A DNA stretch of 64,000 bases from Allium sativum (GCA_030737875.1 CM060922.1:322433956-322497955), one strand, 5' to 3'. Shown: positions 44,059-56,823, counted from the first letter of the stretch. Numbers and translations are program-made. The notes: generated by a model not told the origin, from the letters alone.

Positions 44059-47000
44059 TGTAACACCCCGTATTTTTTGTTAACGGAGTAGTAACGAATT
44101 GAACAATACTTAATTTAAAATGTGAGAATTAAGGGAAATGGGTTATGCCATTGTGTTCGTCTCGGAATTCTGGTTGAGACAGAGTCCGAGTTTGTGTAAA
44201 TTGGACTTCGTATGAAGAAGTTATGGCTGTCGGAAGTTTCCATAAAATTCAAATAAATTCAAACAGCTCGAAAACGAATTCAAATTCGAATCAGAAGTCA
44301 GAAGCGGACTGGGTGGGAAAATTCCCACCCAGGACCCAAGTCGACAAGGGGGTCGACCCTAGTGTTGACCTCCCCCCTACAGGTTGACCTGGGGGTCGAC
44401 CTTGCCCCCCCCCCCGGGTAGATCTGAATGGTGACGATTTTGTGACTCAGTGTTCAGTCACTAGGGCTGAGATGTCACCCTGTCTTCACTGGATGGTTGT
44501 GGTTAACCCTAGGATCATCCGACGGGTTAAATTGAGTTGAAATTCTACATAAACAACCCAATGCCCAAACCTAAAAATCACACAAAAATAATCCTAGAAC
44601 TATCATGCTATCAATGGAAAACTTGGAGTAGCCAACCAATTCAAAGACAAGATAAGAACTTGAATTAAAAGATTATCGAATTCAACGATCTACATTAAAG
44701 ACGAGCTTACTAATTTCAGAATTCAGATTTCAGAATGCAAGAATTTCTTTTTAGTTTATAAGTTGGTTATTACGTAGATTTAAACGTTCCTTCAAATGAA
44801 TCGTGACATGTTGTAATATGAATATAGAATGATGCTTATGTATAAGATTTGATTCTCGTTTATCTTAAAGTATCGTTGTAATTAATCATGTCTATATGCT
44901 TATGGTGATGACTATGTTGTATATTAATCATGTCTATATGCTTATGGTGATGAACATACTGTATGTTATTGGAATCTATTATGATTGGGTAATGGATTTA
45001 TTTTACCAATTAAATGGTAGAACATGTCATGTTATAAATTGGTGGTTATTTGCAAGTTTATGATCTAAGACACATGCTCACATGTTATATCAACACTCAT
45101 GTATATTCATGTTAGGTTGAATCTATTTATGTCGAAAAACTTGGAATTGTAGTCCTCTTATGTTTTAACACATAAGTCATCATGTTAAGTTATGATCCGA
45201 ATATGTTGATAATAGTTTTCTTATGTTTTGACATACATAAGTTAATATGCTAACTTGCGATTTAAAAATGATTATAGTAGCTTTCTTATGTTTGGACATA
45301 CATAAGTTAATATGCTAAGTTGTGGGTTGAAACTGTGATTATATGTTAAACCTTCATGCTAGACCTTTGTCAAGTTTACATGACAATTAGACCCAACTTA
45401 GTCACAAGTTCACCTTTTCCCATTTAATTAAAGTTAAAATGGTACCTCTATGCCAAGTTACACATGACAAGTTGAAATTATGTTATTTTATGTTTATTTC
45501 ATGTCTCTTGTTTATTACCCCTTTTCTTGTTTATGGGTTGGGCTAATTTACTAGCCCAACATTGTATGTGATTCATGCGTACGTTCCACGGGGGTAGCGA
45601 TGGGAAAATATGAAAATTCATGGTATGGATTTGTTCATAAAATGGTATATTTGATATACCATTTGTGGTGAGCATAATCAAAGGATAATCATGATTAAAT
45701 TAAATTAGACATATATAGAAAAATGTGAATTTAGAAAAGACGAATATGCCTAACCCGAGGTTAGATTGAGTTGTGGTGTAAATCTGCCCGGAACCGACCG
45801 ACATGTCCTGTGACCACAACAAGACCTGTCTAATGTGGGTGGTTAGTGCATCAAGCCCAAAAATAACCCTAGGTTAGACTGAGTTGTGGCGTAAATCTGC
45901 CCGGAACCGACCGGCACATCCAGTGACCACAACAATACCTGTCTAATGTGAGTGGTTGGTGCTTTAATAAACTTTAGCTAAGTCAGGGTTTGTAAGGTAA
46001 AGTCAGTTAGGGAAAACACTTAACCGACTCAACATGTTAACTAAATGAATGGGTGAGGTTAAGTAAATTTGGACACTTAACCAAATAAACATGTTAATTA
46101 GAAAACCCTAGTAACGGGGACCCATTTCAGCGGTAACTCACATAGATGTATCATGGTACCCTGAAACTAGGCGGGGTGGGGCACGATTACTGGGCTGAGT
46201 ATAAGCGGTCAAAACGTTGGCAGTTGGTGGGCCAGTGTAGGTTCCGATGGAGTTTGGGTGTGCACGTACTCTGGAGTGGAAAAATCAGGCACTGAGCATC
46301 AGTAGTATACGCTGTGTATCCTGAATCGTGTCGGGTTGCCACCAGAGGGACTGATACACCCCATGGTGGGACCAGCACAGGTATCTACAGTCAAGCGGGG
46401 CCGAATGACATAGGATATGAATGCATACGAGTAGGAGCCGATCATTAAGGGGATCGTTTGTAATGAACACGTAGGGTTGGTTGAACCAATGGTTAAGTAG
46501 GGGCAGAGATTATAGTAACGGGTGCGATCACATGTTCCTCTTATCTTATATTAGGGTATTGTCCTATGTTATGTTATTACTGTCATGATCCCTTTCCTTG
46601 TTTAAATACTAGTAATCACCGAACTTACCAGACTTATTTTATGACCCGTTTTCTTTCGTCCTCTTTTCTTTCGTTCCCCCCCCAGGTCCACAGGGAGGGA
46701 ATACTGCAGCTTAGTAAGACCCTTTGCAAGCTTAAAGAAAGTAGATGTATGATTTGGACTCTCTCTCAATCTTGGCTATGGCTCTTGGACATTATCCTTG
46801 GGGATTTATGTAGTTTTATTTATGATTTATGCTTCTTTATCAAATAACCAAGACAGAAATTATGTTGTAATGTTTTGGAAGTTGTTTTGAGACAATTTGA
46901 TGTAATGCTTTTGTACTGAACCACGTATTCAATAAATAATTTTAATTTCGCTGCTTATACTTATATGTCTTGTAAAATTTTCTGTGTCTTGTACCTATAA

Positions 47001-47061
47001 CCCTCCACCAAAGTTAAGGCATTCCCTTTGTGAGTGACCTTAACGGAGGTGGGGTGTTTCA
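44059..47061 (+). mobile_element. Element C 3' LTR
   Basis: 3003 bp, TGTAACACCCCGTATT to GGGGTGTTTCA, followed by the TSD ACGTT. The dyad is changed to GTGGGAAAATTCCCAC (44313-44328). Donor-like and TATA sites carry single changes; twin hairpins and the acceptor tract are kept. Confidence 0.93.
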
Positions 47062-47171
47062 ACGTTCAACTTCGTTTTTAATTAATATGTAAATCCACTT
47101 ATATTACGAATTCAGTGTTTAAACTGATTTAAATATTCAAATACAAACCGATAAAAATGCGGGATGTTACA
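47062..47171 (-). mobile_element. D2 5' LTR, second segment
   Basis: Begins with the second ACGTT and continues exactly where D2 stopped; it matches 29720-29829 and ends GATGTTACA. It is followed by the D2 TSD TCATC. Confidence 0.92.
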
Positions 47172-49049
47172 TCATCCACTATCATAGCGTGGGGCGTATA
47201 GGGTCATCCGCTAATGATACTGCGGGCATCCGCTAATGGTACTGCAGGAATCCAACCAATAACCAGTATATATATAATAGCCACAAACACCAATCCTAAA
47301 TAACTAATATATATTTTATCGCCAGAATAATATTTCAGTTCAACCAAACAACTATCAGTTATTTTTAACGACTAAAAATAATTTAAAATAAACAAATTGA
47401 GTGAGATTTACTCACCGTCATTTTTATCTGATCTATTCTGATTTCCATTTAAATTCTTGATTGAGTATCCTGTTGCTACGGATTAAACGACTGATTCCGT
47501 TCGATAAGATATTGTATAAATTTAACAATTTATATCCATTATTAAGCTAGTAAACAAATTTTAAATGTAATTAAATATTTGTTTCTAAACTAAAAAAATA
47601 TTTACCTTAATTATTTCTTATCCTTAGTCCAGTGCGATGAATAACTTTGACTTGAATCTAGTTGTTCCCTTGTAATAGAAAATTTGTGAACCAGTCTTCT
47701 TCCGCATCTGTCCTTCTTCTACTTGATTTTCTGCGAACGTAATAATACAGATAAACTCCACTATCCTTCCAACCATCCTTATGCAATGGAACAACACTTT
47801 GAACCCTTACTGCCTCCACCATTTCGATTCACAGATCGATCTCCTTATTTCTAAAATTGACCTTCCCCAATGCATACAACCAACATTGGCATCACCATCA
47901 TCCAAATCGCACCACCCAAATTTTGTTCGAACTTCACTTCCACCTTATTTAATCTTCAGTTGATCGCACTACCCTTTTCCCAAACAAAACCGTCACTCTT
48001 AAAACAAAGATCGAGCTAGGTTCGCATATACAAATGTCGACCTTCCTGCAATGATAATAGTAGTCTCTGATACCCTCCTGAAACAGCGACATCTTTCAGA
48101 CATCCATACCCATCTACCTGTCGAGTTCCAGAACAAACTCGCACCACAAAATTCGTAACCCTAGTTCAAATTGCAAACTCCCCTTAACAACCCGTCCTCA
48201 CTGATGCTCGAACTCCAGAAAATAACATATCTGTATCCAATATAACCCACGATGACATCCCCTTGCAATGTCAGTGCCTCCAGCGTGATATCGAGCTTCA
48301 GTTCCGACAATGATTCCTATTCCTTTTATTTGATTTTGATTTCATAATTATTATTTTTTGGAAGGAAGCAATCGCTTTTAGTTTTTCTGTTGAAATAAAT
48401 TAGTGAAAGGGGGATTGCGTATTTAAAGAGGAGAAGGAGACAAGTTTTTATTGTGTGGTCGGACAAAGTACATGGCAATATCTTTTTAAAGGATTTAAAC
48501 AGATTTCAATTTTGATTTTAAATATAATTTAATTTGTTTTGATTTGATATAAAGATATTTTTACTCTTTTTAGATGGATATCGATTTGATTTCGAGCCTA
48601 TCCACTAGAGATATCTCGGGGTTCACAACTTGAACTCACGAACCGCTATTTTAGCGTAACGACCAACATTTCAGCATAATAACACTATTATGAACTTAAC
48701 GGAATATATTTTCTGAAATTTAATTTGTACGTATATATAGAATAATCATATTAAATCCATATAAAATAATTTAAATTCAAAAATAATCCATTCCCCGATA
48801 ATAAATTATTTTTATTATCGTTTATGGTCAAATGCAATTTATATAGATCATCTGAACCATTTTGATTTAGTTTTAACTTTGAGATTAATTACATACCATA
48901 TTACAATAATTATATATATATTCGAAATAAATCGTATTTCGATTATTAAATCGATAACTCATTATGAAATTCGATTTATATTATCAACTCAATGATTAAA
49001 ACTATATTAAATATTTTAAATTAATTGACCAAAAATCCAGGTCGTTACA
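47172..49049 (-). mobile_element. D1 3' LTR, second segment
   Basis: Resumes after the D2 TSD and ends CAGGTCGTTACA at 49049, i.e. minus-strand start TGTAACGACCTGG. 47620-48400 is the GC-richer stretch downstream of a minus-strand TATA-like TTTAAATA (about 48419-48428). The rest is AT-rich. Open frames here are short and without domains. Confidence 0.85.
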
Positions 49050-50168
49050 TTCGTCCCCCCTTAAAAAAAATTCGTCCCCGAAATTAGTAAGGTAGGAAAA
49101 ATGTTTCAAATCCATTATCTTTTCAAAATCCACTTATGTTGAACTCAACATTTCATACATCTACAAATTTAGTTCCAACCAAAACCTTTGGTTTTCATTC
49201 ATATTGAATATCAAAATACTTATATTCCTTTTATCTGAATGATTTACAATCAATTAATATTCCATTTAAATTGATTATGATAAATTTATTCACTTTGATC
49301 CATTTAACTTTTAAGTTAAATTTAAATTCTAGAATTCAAATACCTGGGTTTTCATTTCAAATCTTTTAGAAATCACATAAATATATACATATATTTATTT
49401 CCATCTCAAATTCAAAACCTTTGAATTTTTAAACTAGCTTTTTTTTCTTTCAAGCAATTTCCATCAAAAACTTTTCTAAGGTAGCAATTTCATCACTTGG
49501 AAACTCGAAAATGAACACTGATGATGCTGCAGTCATCATCAGAATTACTTTCCAGCCACTGAAGTGAGTTTAGTGCTTTATCACTTTCAAAATCCATCTC
49601 AAGATGATTTTTTTTCAGAATCCTTCTAACACAAAGCTATATTGTTCTAATATACTCCCTAAAATATTTTCAAACTTCCCAGGACTTAAATTCCAAATTC
49701 AAGTTTGAATTCAATTTTAATTCATCTCATTTGTATAATTAGTTCATATACAAATTCTATTTTGGTTAAATATATCCATTTCAATTTTATAATCTCATCG
49801 GATTATAATAATAACCAACTCATCCATATAATATAATAATTTCAGAAAATTATTCTTTTCTATATCAAAATAGAATTTTTTGTAAAATTATTTCATTTAC
49901 CCACTTTTAAAACATTATTGTGTCAAATTTCTCGATTCAAGTGTTTAGAAATTCCGATCGACTTCGTGGCTTCCCACGATTCGATTAGAATTAATAAACC
50001 ACTCAACAAACTAGCCAACACAATATAAAACAATTTTATATTAATTAACAAATACGTGCTCTTGTATATATACACTCAACTAATTCTAGGATACTACTGA
50101 CCCTATCTCTAGTGAGCATAATCCCACCAAAGCCTAGGTATTCGCTCAACCTAAGCTCTGATACCAAC
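49050..50168 (-). other. D1 internal region with PPT
   Basis: The minus strand ends in GGGGACGAA then TTTTTTTAAGGGGGGACGAA before the LTR start. Only about 1.1 kb, AT-rich, with no gag or pol match. It resembles the D2 internal region near its PBS side. Confidence 0.8.
50155..50166 (-). other. D1 primer-binding site (tRNA-iMet)
   Basis: GCTCTGATACCA on the plus strand is the exact complement of TGGTATCAGAGC, two bases from the LTR end at 50169. Confidence 0.93.
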
Positions 50169-53100
50169 TGAAATGGCCCGCAAATCCGTACTATTTGAGT
50201 TGACTACATACATCACACGTCCAATCCAAATTGCTTAGAAATACGAATCATTATTAGAAAGAAGTTAGAGGATGAGAAATAGAAAGAAAGAAATATTAGA
50301 ATAGAAGAAAACGAAGATCACAAACTCACAGCGGAACGAATAAAGTATATTAAATAACATAACTTTTGAAATACAAATCAATAACTGTATATATATACCA
50401 TTATCAGAGCACAACAGTTATTCCTGGAACAGTTAAAAACACTTATTTTCAGATACAACATAGTACACAGCAGAAATATGATAGTCTATAGCTAACTGGT
50501 GAAGCCTCCTGCTTCCAGCTCTTCCAAGTGAATCTGAAAAATCCCGACTACATGACTGCCCGTACAAATTTGGGCACCCAAGAGTTTAGGGAAAACAAAA
50601 ACAAAATAAACTCTGGGTTATTCATGGGACTGGTGTGAGTAAACTCCAATCATTTATTTAACTTTAAAAAAAATCCTTTTGAAAGAAATGATAATCGTAA
50701 GACCGATCCACACATAAACACAGATGGTTTTTACCTTACGATAACCCAAAATATTTTTGATATCAAATCCAGTGATATTATAATAATGTCTACATCAAAT
50801 AAATAGAATCTAGCGGAACGCTTGCATCTCACGCTCCATATATATTATAAAACCAAAAACCGCAGGGCGCTTATTGGAGATTGTATTTCCAACATGACAA
50901 GGTATGGAACCACCTTCCGATAGTGTATCTCTAAAGGGGAATACACGGGGTTCAACAAGAACATCTTGCAGCCCGGCCCACATATGACCGACCACTCATT
51001 TCCCTTGAGTGTATCGAATGTATATCACCAACGATTGGGATCAGCAACCGTTTCCCGAATGGGACAGCATCGAATAGAATAAGGAATTAAATGAATTTCT
51101 CTAGATAGGTAATAACACACCCTAATGGGAGTGACCCAGATAGCCATGTTGCCTGCCCGATTTTTGTCATTTCCCGGTTGTTGAGGCCTGAGGCTACAAT
51201 TTCTTATCATTCATTGATAGCACAATCGCTTTGAATGCCACATTGTCATATCCGTAAATCATTAATTGATTTGCACAAATATATTATTTATATTATTCTA
51301 AGAGAATAAATTCTCCACCACCATATATATCTATACAGACCAACATATGCGATCATTGGAAATACTCTGTCAGACACTCGTCCATACACGTTCGTTCTGG
51401 GACTGAATGAAACCGAAGGCACAATTTCTATTAATAGAAAAAGTCCTTGCACTTTACTCCGTCTTCGATTATCTTCATATAATCTGATTCGCAACATTAC
51501 TGCCAATACGGAGTGGTTCTCGGATAATAATCCAACCGGTCTCTCCATATTGACAACGATATTGGCAAACACTTCGATAGTCGGTTATTTAACAATCGAA
51601 GAAAACAAACATTCATTCAAAGCATCAAACAAATCACTGGGCCATTTAATTGATATTTCATTAATTAAAATACTTCTCCATTTCCTTATCCATATTCGTT
51701 AACACAATATTTTCGATAATCATCTTGACCTATTACGCTATTTGGAAAACATTTCCATATATCGCCTTCTTTTATTTTCTATACTTAGAAGAATATATTC
51801 TATTTATAATTGGAAAATATTCCAATTACTTATCTCTTCCATGACCATTTATTTATTTCTATACTCAGGGAATATTTATTATTATATTTCCAAATTTCCA
51901 ATTACTTGGGTTAAAACGAATGTTGTGTAAAAGATCGTTACAACAACCCAAAACACTGCATTCAACTAACTCTTATTCAAACATTTCTCTTCGAGGCTGG
52001 ATCTTGCTATTTATTAGTTAGTAATGAAATCAATCAAGTTGGGGTATAATTACCTCTCAGACCTTGACTGAATAACATTTTTAACTTCAAAACAGACAAG
52101 ACCACTTATCTCAAATCATCAACACCATACAAACCAGTTATTCATTTTTAAAACGTATATATATATACTTCTCTTTCTATTACCAGATTTTTGATTTCCT
52201 TTTTGTTTATAATATTCTAATTTTAAGTTCGTTTCCTTACTGGATTATATATATTGATATATAGATTTCTATGTATCAAATTATCTTAAAACTATTCTAA
52301 CTCCTTAAATTTCCGGAAAATTTCGTCAAAACTTCCTTTGTACCGGTCGATATTTCAAACCTCAACTCGCCTTTCTAGGCCATTTCCATTCGAAAAGAAA
52401 ATCAAAAAACTAAGTGGCTTGCCGATTCGGCGCATAAAATCTCTTATGGAATTTAAACGTGTACCTTTTTGTCGGGCACTAAATCTATAAACTTCATACA
52501 CTTCATATACTTTATTCCATACCTGTCTAACACATATGTGTCCATTTTGAATTTATTTCAACTCAATCTGGTCATTTTTAACTCAACTCGCTCATTAATC
52601 TTTTTATTAACTCTTTTGCCCATTCCCCTTTATATTTGAACATATCATGTTCAATTATCATTTTATCTTGCTTATGAATTAATTTAATCCCATTTCGACT
52701 TAAGTTCCATATTCGATTTCGAATAAAAATTCTCAAATCTCCTTTACTTATTCAAAGTCCATTTTCATATCGAATTTCAATTAACTAATTATTATTCAAA
52801 TTAGTTAGTTTTATTCAATAACTAAAAATCTGATTTTTGTCTCAAAAATCATTTCACTTACTTCACTGGAGTTCATATTTATTTTACATCTCCAATCTGG
52901 ATTTTTCTAATGGCAATTCGGATTTTATTTCTTTAAAATCCTTTTATTTATTTAAATAAACTGTTATGGTTTTATAATGGTTCTGGCGCTATTTTTCTGA
53001 AAATTTGATTTTGACATAAATCAAAATTTAAAAGACAAAATCTAGAATTTTCTCTTCCATTAGAAAACTATTATCAAATCGGTCCTGACGATTCTTGTTT

Positions 53101-53245
53101 CAAAGAATTTCGACTTAAACTGAGTTCTATACACTCAATTGAAGTTCGAAACGCCAAATTATAAACTACCGCACTGCGACGAGTTCGTTTTTATTATATA
53201 TATGTTTAAAATTCGTTTATAATAAATTCAACTCCATTCTGATAT
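50169..53245 (-). mobile_element. D1 5' LTR, first segment
   Basis: Plus-strand start TGAAATGGCCCGC; it aligns with 20513-23603 and stops at CTCCATTCTGATAT, where E is inserted. The rest should lie right of the window. No gene is seen. Confidence 0.88.
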
Positions 53246-53589
53246 TGTAACACCCCGCCTCCGCTAGAGTCATTCACAAAGGGAATGCACTAGGTTTGGT
53301 GAAGCATTATCGAGGTAAACATGCACAGAAATATTACAAGACAGAACATATATATAAAACAGCGGAAGTAAAACAAATTTCATTACCTTATAAAATAAGG
53401 TCTAAAGCCTTTTACATCAGAATACATCGAAACCTGTCTTGCAAAAATAAAGAAGCATAAAACCATTTCACAAATTATTCCCCCAAGTAAAACAGTAAAG
53501 TAGCCATAGCCAAGAAAAGTCCAAGCCATGCGTGATGACCTTCAAGTAGAAGAAGTCCGAACTAACAATAGCATTTCCTCCCTGAAAAC

Positions 53590-53640
53590 CTGGGGGGGGG
53601 GGGAACGGAAGACAAGATGTGAAAGAAAACGGGGTCAGTC
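53590..53640 (-). promoter_or_regulatory. Splice-acceptor-like tract, LTR E1
   Basis: Minus strand: GACTGACCCC, a pyrimidine-biased tract, a run of 12 C, then CAG with AG at 53591-53590. LTR2 has the same signal with AG at 59672-59671 and a run of 14 C. Confidence 0.45.
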
Positions 53641-54949
53641 ATAAAGACTCGTAAGTCCTATCTACTTCCAGTATAAAAACAGGTAAAGGTAACATGACAT
53701 GCATAAACTGAAAGTAAACAAAAGGATGACTGCAAGATAGATAAACTAAAACAGGCTGAACTACTGTAGCAAGGTAAACTAAGATATCAATCCTGTATAC
53801 GTCCCACGATATCTATCATGCATATTTCTCATGGTCCTAACATGTATATTTGCTCTGCACCTCTCGTACTAGTATCCCAACCCGCGTCCTGTGTTAACTA
53901 TGAACGTCCCTTGCCTAATGTCATGTAATGGTCCATGTCAACCTAATATATATAGCATATATAGGTTTTCCCAAATCGTATGTTTCTTTCCATGTATAAG
54001 TTCAGTCCTTTGCCGAAGGCCATACGGGCTTTCCCATGTAAACGTTTTATCCTTGAGGTTATTTTGGACTGCTACCCTTGATCTTGTTATGTTTCCTTAC
54101 CATGAACTATCGCGCGTTCCCTTAGGATTTATGCCACCTAGGACCACTAGGGATTATGCTACCTAATGAACGTTCCCGTGTCTCGGTTTGGGTTTTGGCC
54201 ACCTAGGACCACTAGGGATAATGCCACCCATCAACCGCGCCCTTTTTATCCCACGTATGTATCGTGAACCGTTTTCCATGTCTAGACGCACATGTTCCTC
54301 AATGTGCCATCCGAGTTCCGTGCTAGGGCAAATCAAGAAATACGGAACTCGGTCGGGAGCTTTAAGTCGTCTGCTGATGCAGATATCAAGGTCTGTTTTT
54401 GTACCCGTGGCTATGGTCCCACGTGACCCCTCCCTCAAATACTGAAAGGCAATCCAAGAAAAATCATGTATGAGAACTACACTATCGCCCATCGATGCCC
54501 ACTTCCAGATAGCCAACCTCACCCATAACTCGATAGCCAGTATATGGTCTGTTGGGAGTTCCCTGCCTTTCCGTACGTACGCGATTGACTAAAGATGGTA
54601 GGTAGTCGGCGACATGCTATCCAAGGCAAAATCAAGTATCGTCGACTCCACGCTAATCCATCCCAGTCTTTAGGTCGCTCGCATAGCAACCAAGGCATAC
54701 TCTTGGCTCTTCTACCGCAGACCTTAACCTCTGTGAGGTCGGGTTTCATGGACCACTTGCCACCTCACAGAGGGATACCAAGAGTATCCTCACGTTCCCC
54801 GAAGCTTCCGCTTCGTCGCCCAGTTCGCTGGAACTTTTATCCAAGTCAGATAACATGCTCCTCCTCGTATACTCAGCGATGACCTACCGTACCAGGTTGC
54901 TCATCTCTTTATGAACTAGTCCCATGTCCTTAGCTAAGAATTATTACTT

Positions 54950-55870
54950 AGTTAACCTTAACTAAGGTTTACCACTTAGCCCCTTTTTCCGCTATCCTTG
55001 TTAACTACGATTTCCAACCTAGTCCCCTGAGCTAGGGTTTTGTCAAATGGGTTAAGTGTTGTTATCCCAGTTCTTGACTTAACCCACCTACGAATCATGT
55101 CAAGATTGACTAAGTACTCAAGTTCAAGGCTTAGCTCTACAAGTTGGTTAAGTGTACCAAGAAGCTCATGACTTAACCCTATCAAGTCAAATTGGTTAAG
55201 TATTTATTTGTCTTAACCCTATCAGGTTATCATGTTAGATTGATTAAGCATAGATTATATTAATCCCATCAGATTATCGAGTCGGATTGGTTAAGCATAG
55301 GTTAGCTTAACCCCATCCACTAATCGTATTACAATGGTTAAGCCTAATTTAAAAGGTCTTGTGACTTAACCCTACCAGGTCTACATATTAGATTGGTTAA
55401 GTGTAGGTAACTTAACCTCATCAAATCATCACATATAATTGGTTAAGTATAAGTTACTTAACCCCATTAAATTATCATGTTAAATTGGTTAAGTATTGGT
55501 TACTCAACCTCATTGAATTACCAAGTTTAGATTGGTTAAGTGTTTAACTTAACCTCATCAAATTACCGTGTTTAGATTAGTTAAGTATAGGTTACTTAAC
55601 CCCATCTAATTACCGTGTTAGATTAGTTAAGTATGGATTACTTAACCTCATCGAATTTACCGTGTTTAGATTAGTTAAGTGTGGAATAATTAACCCCATC
55701 TAATTGTCAAGACGGATTAGTTAAGCGTAAATTGCTTAACCCCATCCTCTAATTGTCTTGTATGGTTAAGTGTCATTAAGAAATCAAGCCCGATCCCACT
55801 TAACCTACCCATTCGTGTCATATCGGTTAAGTGTCATTAGTAAAACTTACTTAACCTTATCATGTGGCAT
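54950..55870 (-). repeat. Palindromic TTAAGT/ACTTAA array, LTR E1
   Basis: About fifteen degenerate units spaced roughly 45-60 bp. Each has GGTTAAGT and ACTTAACC arms around a short centre, for example GGTTAAGTGTAGG joined to TAACTTAACC at 55395-55417. Spacers often read CATCTAATTACCGTG. The counterpart in LTR2 is 61020-61940. B and C have only one or two such arm pairs. Confidence 0.85.
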
Positions 55871-55900
55871 TAATTTAATTAATGCACTCTCAAAATCTCA

Positions 55901-56088
55901 CATTAGACTTTGTTGTGGTTACTAGTTAAGCCGGGCGGGTCCGGGTAGTTTTACATCACAACCTAGTCTAACCTTGGGTCTCAAGCGCGTCATGACCAAC
56001 TTCTCACATTGGATCCTATTGTTTGTAGCCACTAGTTAAGCCGGCCGGGTCCGGGTAGATTTATGCTACAAACTCAACCCAACCTCGA
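55901..56088 (-). repeat. Twin structured repeats in LTR E1
   Basis: Unit a at 55901-55974 has outer arms TTAGACT/AGTCTAA and inner arms GTTGTG/CACAAC. Unit b at 56010-56088 has inner arms GTTTGTAGC/GCTACAAAC. Both have a GGGCGGGTCCGGG-type centre. LTR2 copies lie at about 61983-62055 and 62092-62170; there unit a pairs GTTGTGGT with ACCACAAC. Confidence 0.8.
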
Positions 56089-56330
56089 GTTGGCCACTTT
56101 CATGTTTGGTCTAGTGTCTTTTTACACTTACAACCCACCCATGTCTAGTTCAAGTTCCATGTTTTCCCACGTGTCATGATCATATTTAAATGTATCATGA
56201 ATGTCATGTTCTCATGTGAGCCCCATGTCAAGTTTTTCCATGTCATACCCACGTTTTTCCTAAGCTACCCAAACGTATTTCCAACCCAAGTGGAAGCGAG
56301 TCACATAGTAGGGTATTATGCCAACATATT

Positions 56331-56535
56331 GGCCACAAACATGCATAGTATCATAAGGGAATTTGGCCGCAAACATGCATAGCATCATAAGGGAATTTGG
56401 CCACAAGCATGCATAGTTTCATAAGGGAATTTGGCCATAAGCATGCATAGTTTCATAAGGAGATTTGGCCACAAACATGCATAACATAAAAAGGTGATTG
56501 GCCACAAACTTGCATATTATCATAAGGGGTTTTGG
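56331..56535 (-). repeat. 34-bp minisatellite, LTR E1
   Basis: GGCC(A/G)CAA.CATGCATA units start at 56331, 56365, 56399, 56433, 56467 and 56500, a period of 34 (33 for the last). LTR2 has the same six at 62413-62617. Each full unit contains the palindrome ATGCAT. Confidence 0.92.
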
Positions 56536-56823
56536 GTTCATATACTTGCATAAGCCCCAAGTTAAGTTCATGCACATATTTCACAAGCCCAAAGTGGTTC
56601 TAAGGTCTTATGCCCACATTCACAAGTTAAAGGTTCAATCTTTCATGATAGACTAGGCTAAACATAACATGAGTGGCATGATATAGTCGCTAAAACATAG
56701 TTCCAAGTCATATATTCAAGGTAAGAGGCAAAACTAGGTTCACATAGGTTATAGCACTTATGTTTAACCGCATTTTATTCCATGCCATCATTAAACTACC
56801 GTTAACACCTCGAAGTAGCTAGA

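Larger units (their letters stand above)
35973..47061 (+). mobile_element. Element C: complete but decayed Tekay-like chromovirus
   Basis: 11.1 kb with LTRs of 2998 and 3003 bp, perfect 5-bp TSDs, PBS, gag-pol with chromodomain, and PPT. Protein and LTR architecture are clearly related to B, but the LTR sequence is a different family. It is inserted in the D2 5' LTR. Decay consists of stops plus at least one small deletion. Confidence 0.95.
24955..47171 (-). mobile_element. Element D2: LTR-dominated, non-coding, interrupted by C
   Basis: Minus-strand element bounded by perfect TCATC duplications. 3' LTR 24955-29829 (4875 bp); PPT from 29830; internal 29830-31359 (1.5 kb); PBS-like 31346-31357; 5' LTR 31360-35972 plus 47062-47171 (about 4.72 kb). 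Removing C restores one continuous LTR. No coding domain is seen, so it is LARD-like and would depend on proteins from another element. Confidence 0.9.
20513..53245 (-). mobile_element. Element D1: LTR-dominated, non-coding, interrupted by D2 and E
   Basis: Minus-strand element. 3' LTR = 20513-24954 plus 47172-49049 (about 6.3 kb); PPT at 49050; internal region only 49050-50168; PBS at 50155-50166; 5' LTR from 50169, cut at 53245 by E. CATAT (20508-20512) is the left flank; the matching copy should lie right of the window. No gag or pol. This is the layout of a large retrotransposon derivative (LARD). D2 lies inside its 3' LTR. Confidence 0.85.

Noticed and set aside
53891..54882. Overlapping open frames on both strands in LTR E1, repeated in LTR E2
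   Set aside because: Both strands are open at once, they repeat only because the LTRs are near identical, and no domain is seen. Chance frames in less AT-rich DNA.
55020..56535. CRISPR-like regular repeats
   Set aside because: The units are degenerate and palindromic or directly tandem without unique spacers, inside an LTR of a plant retrotransposon.
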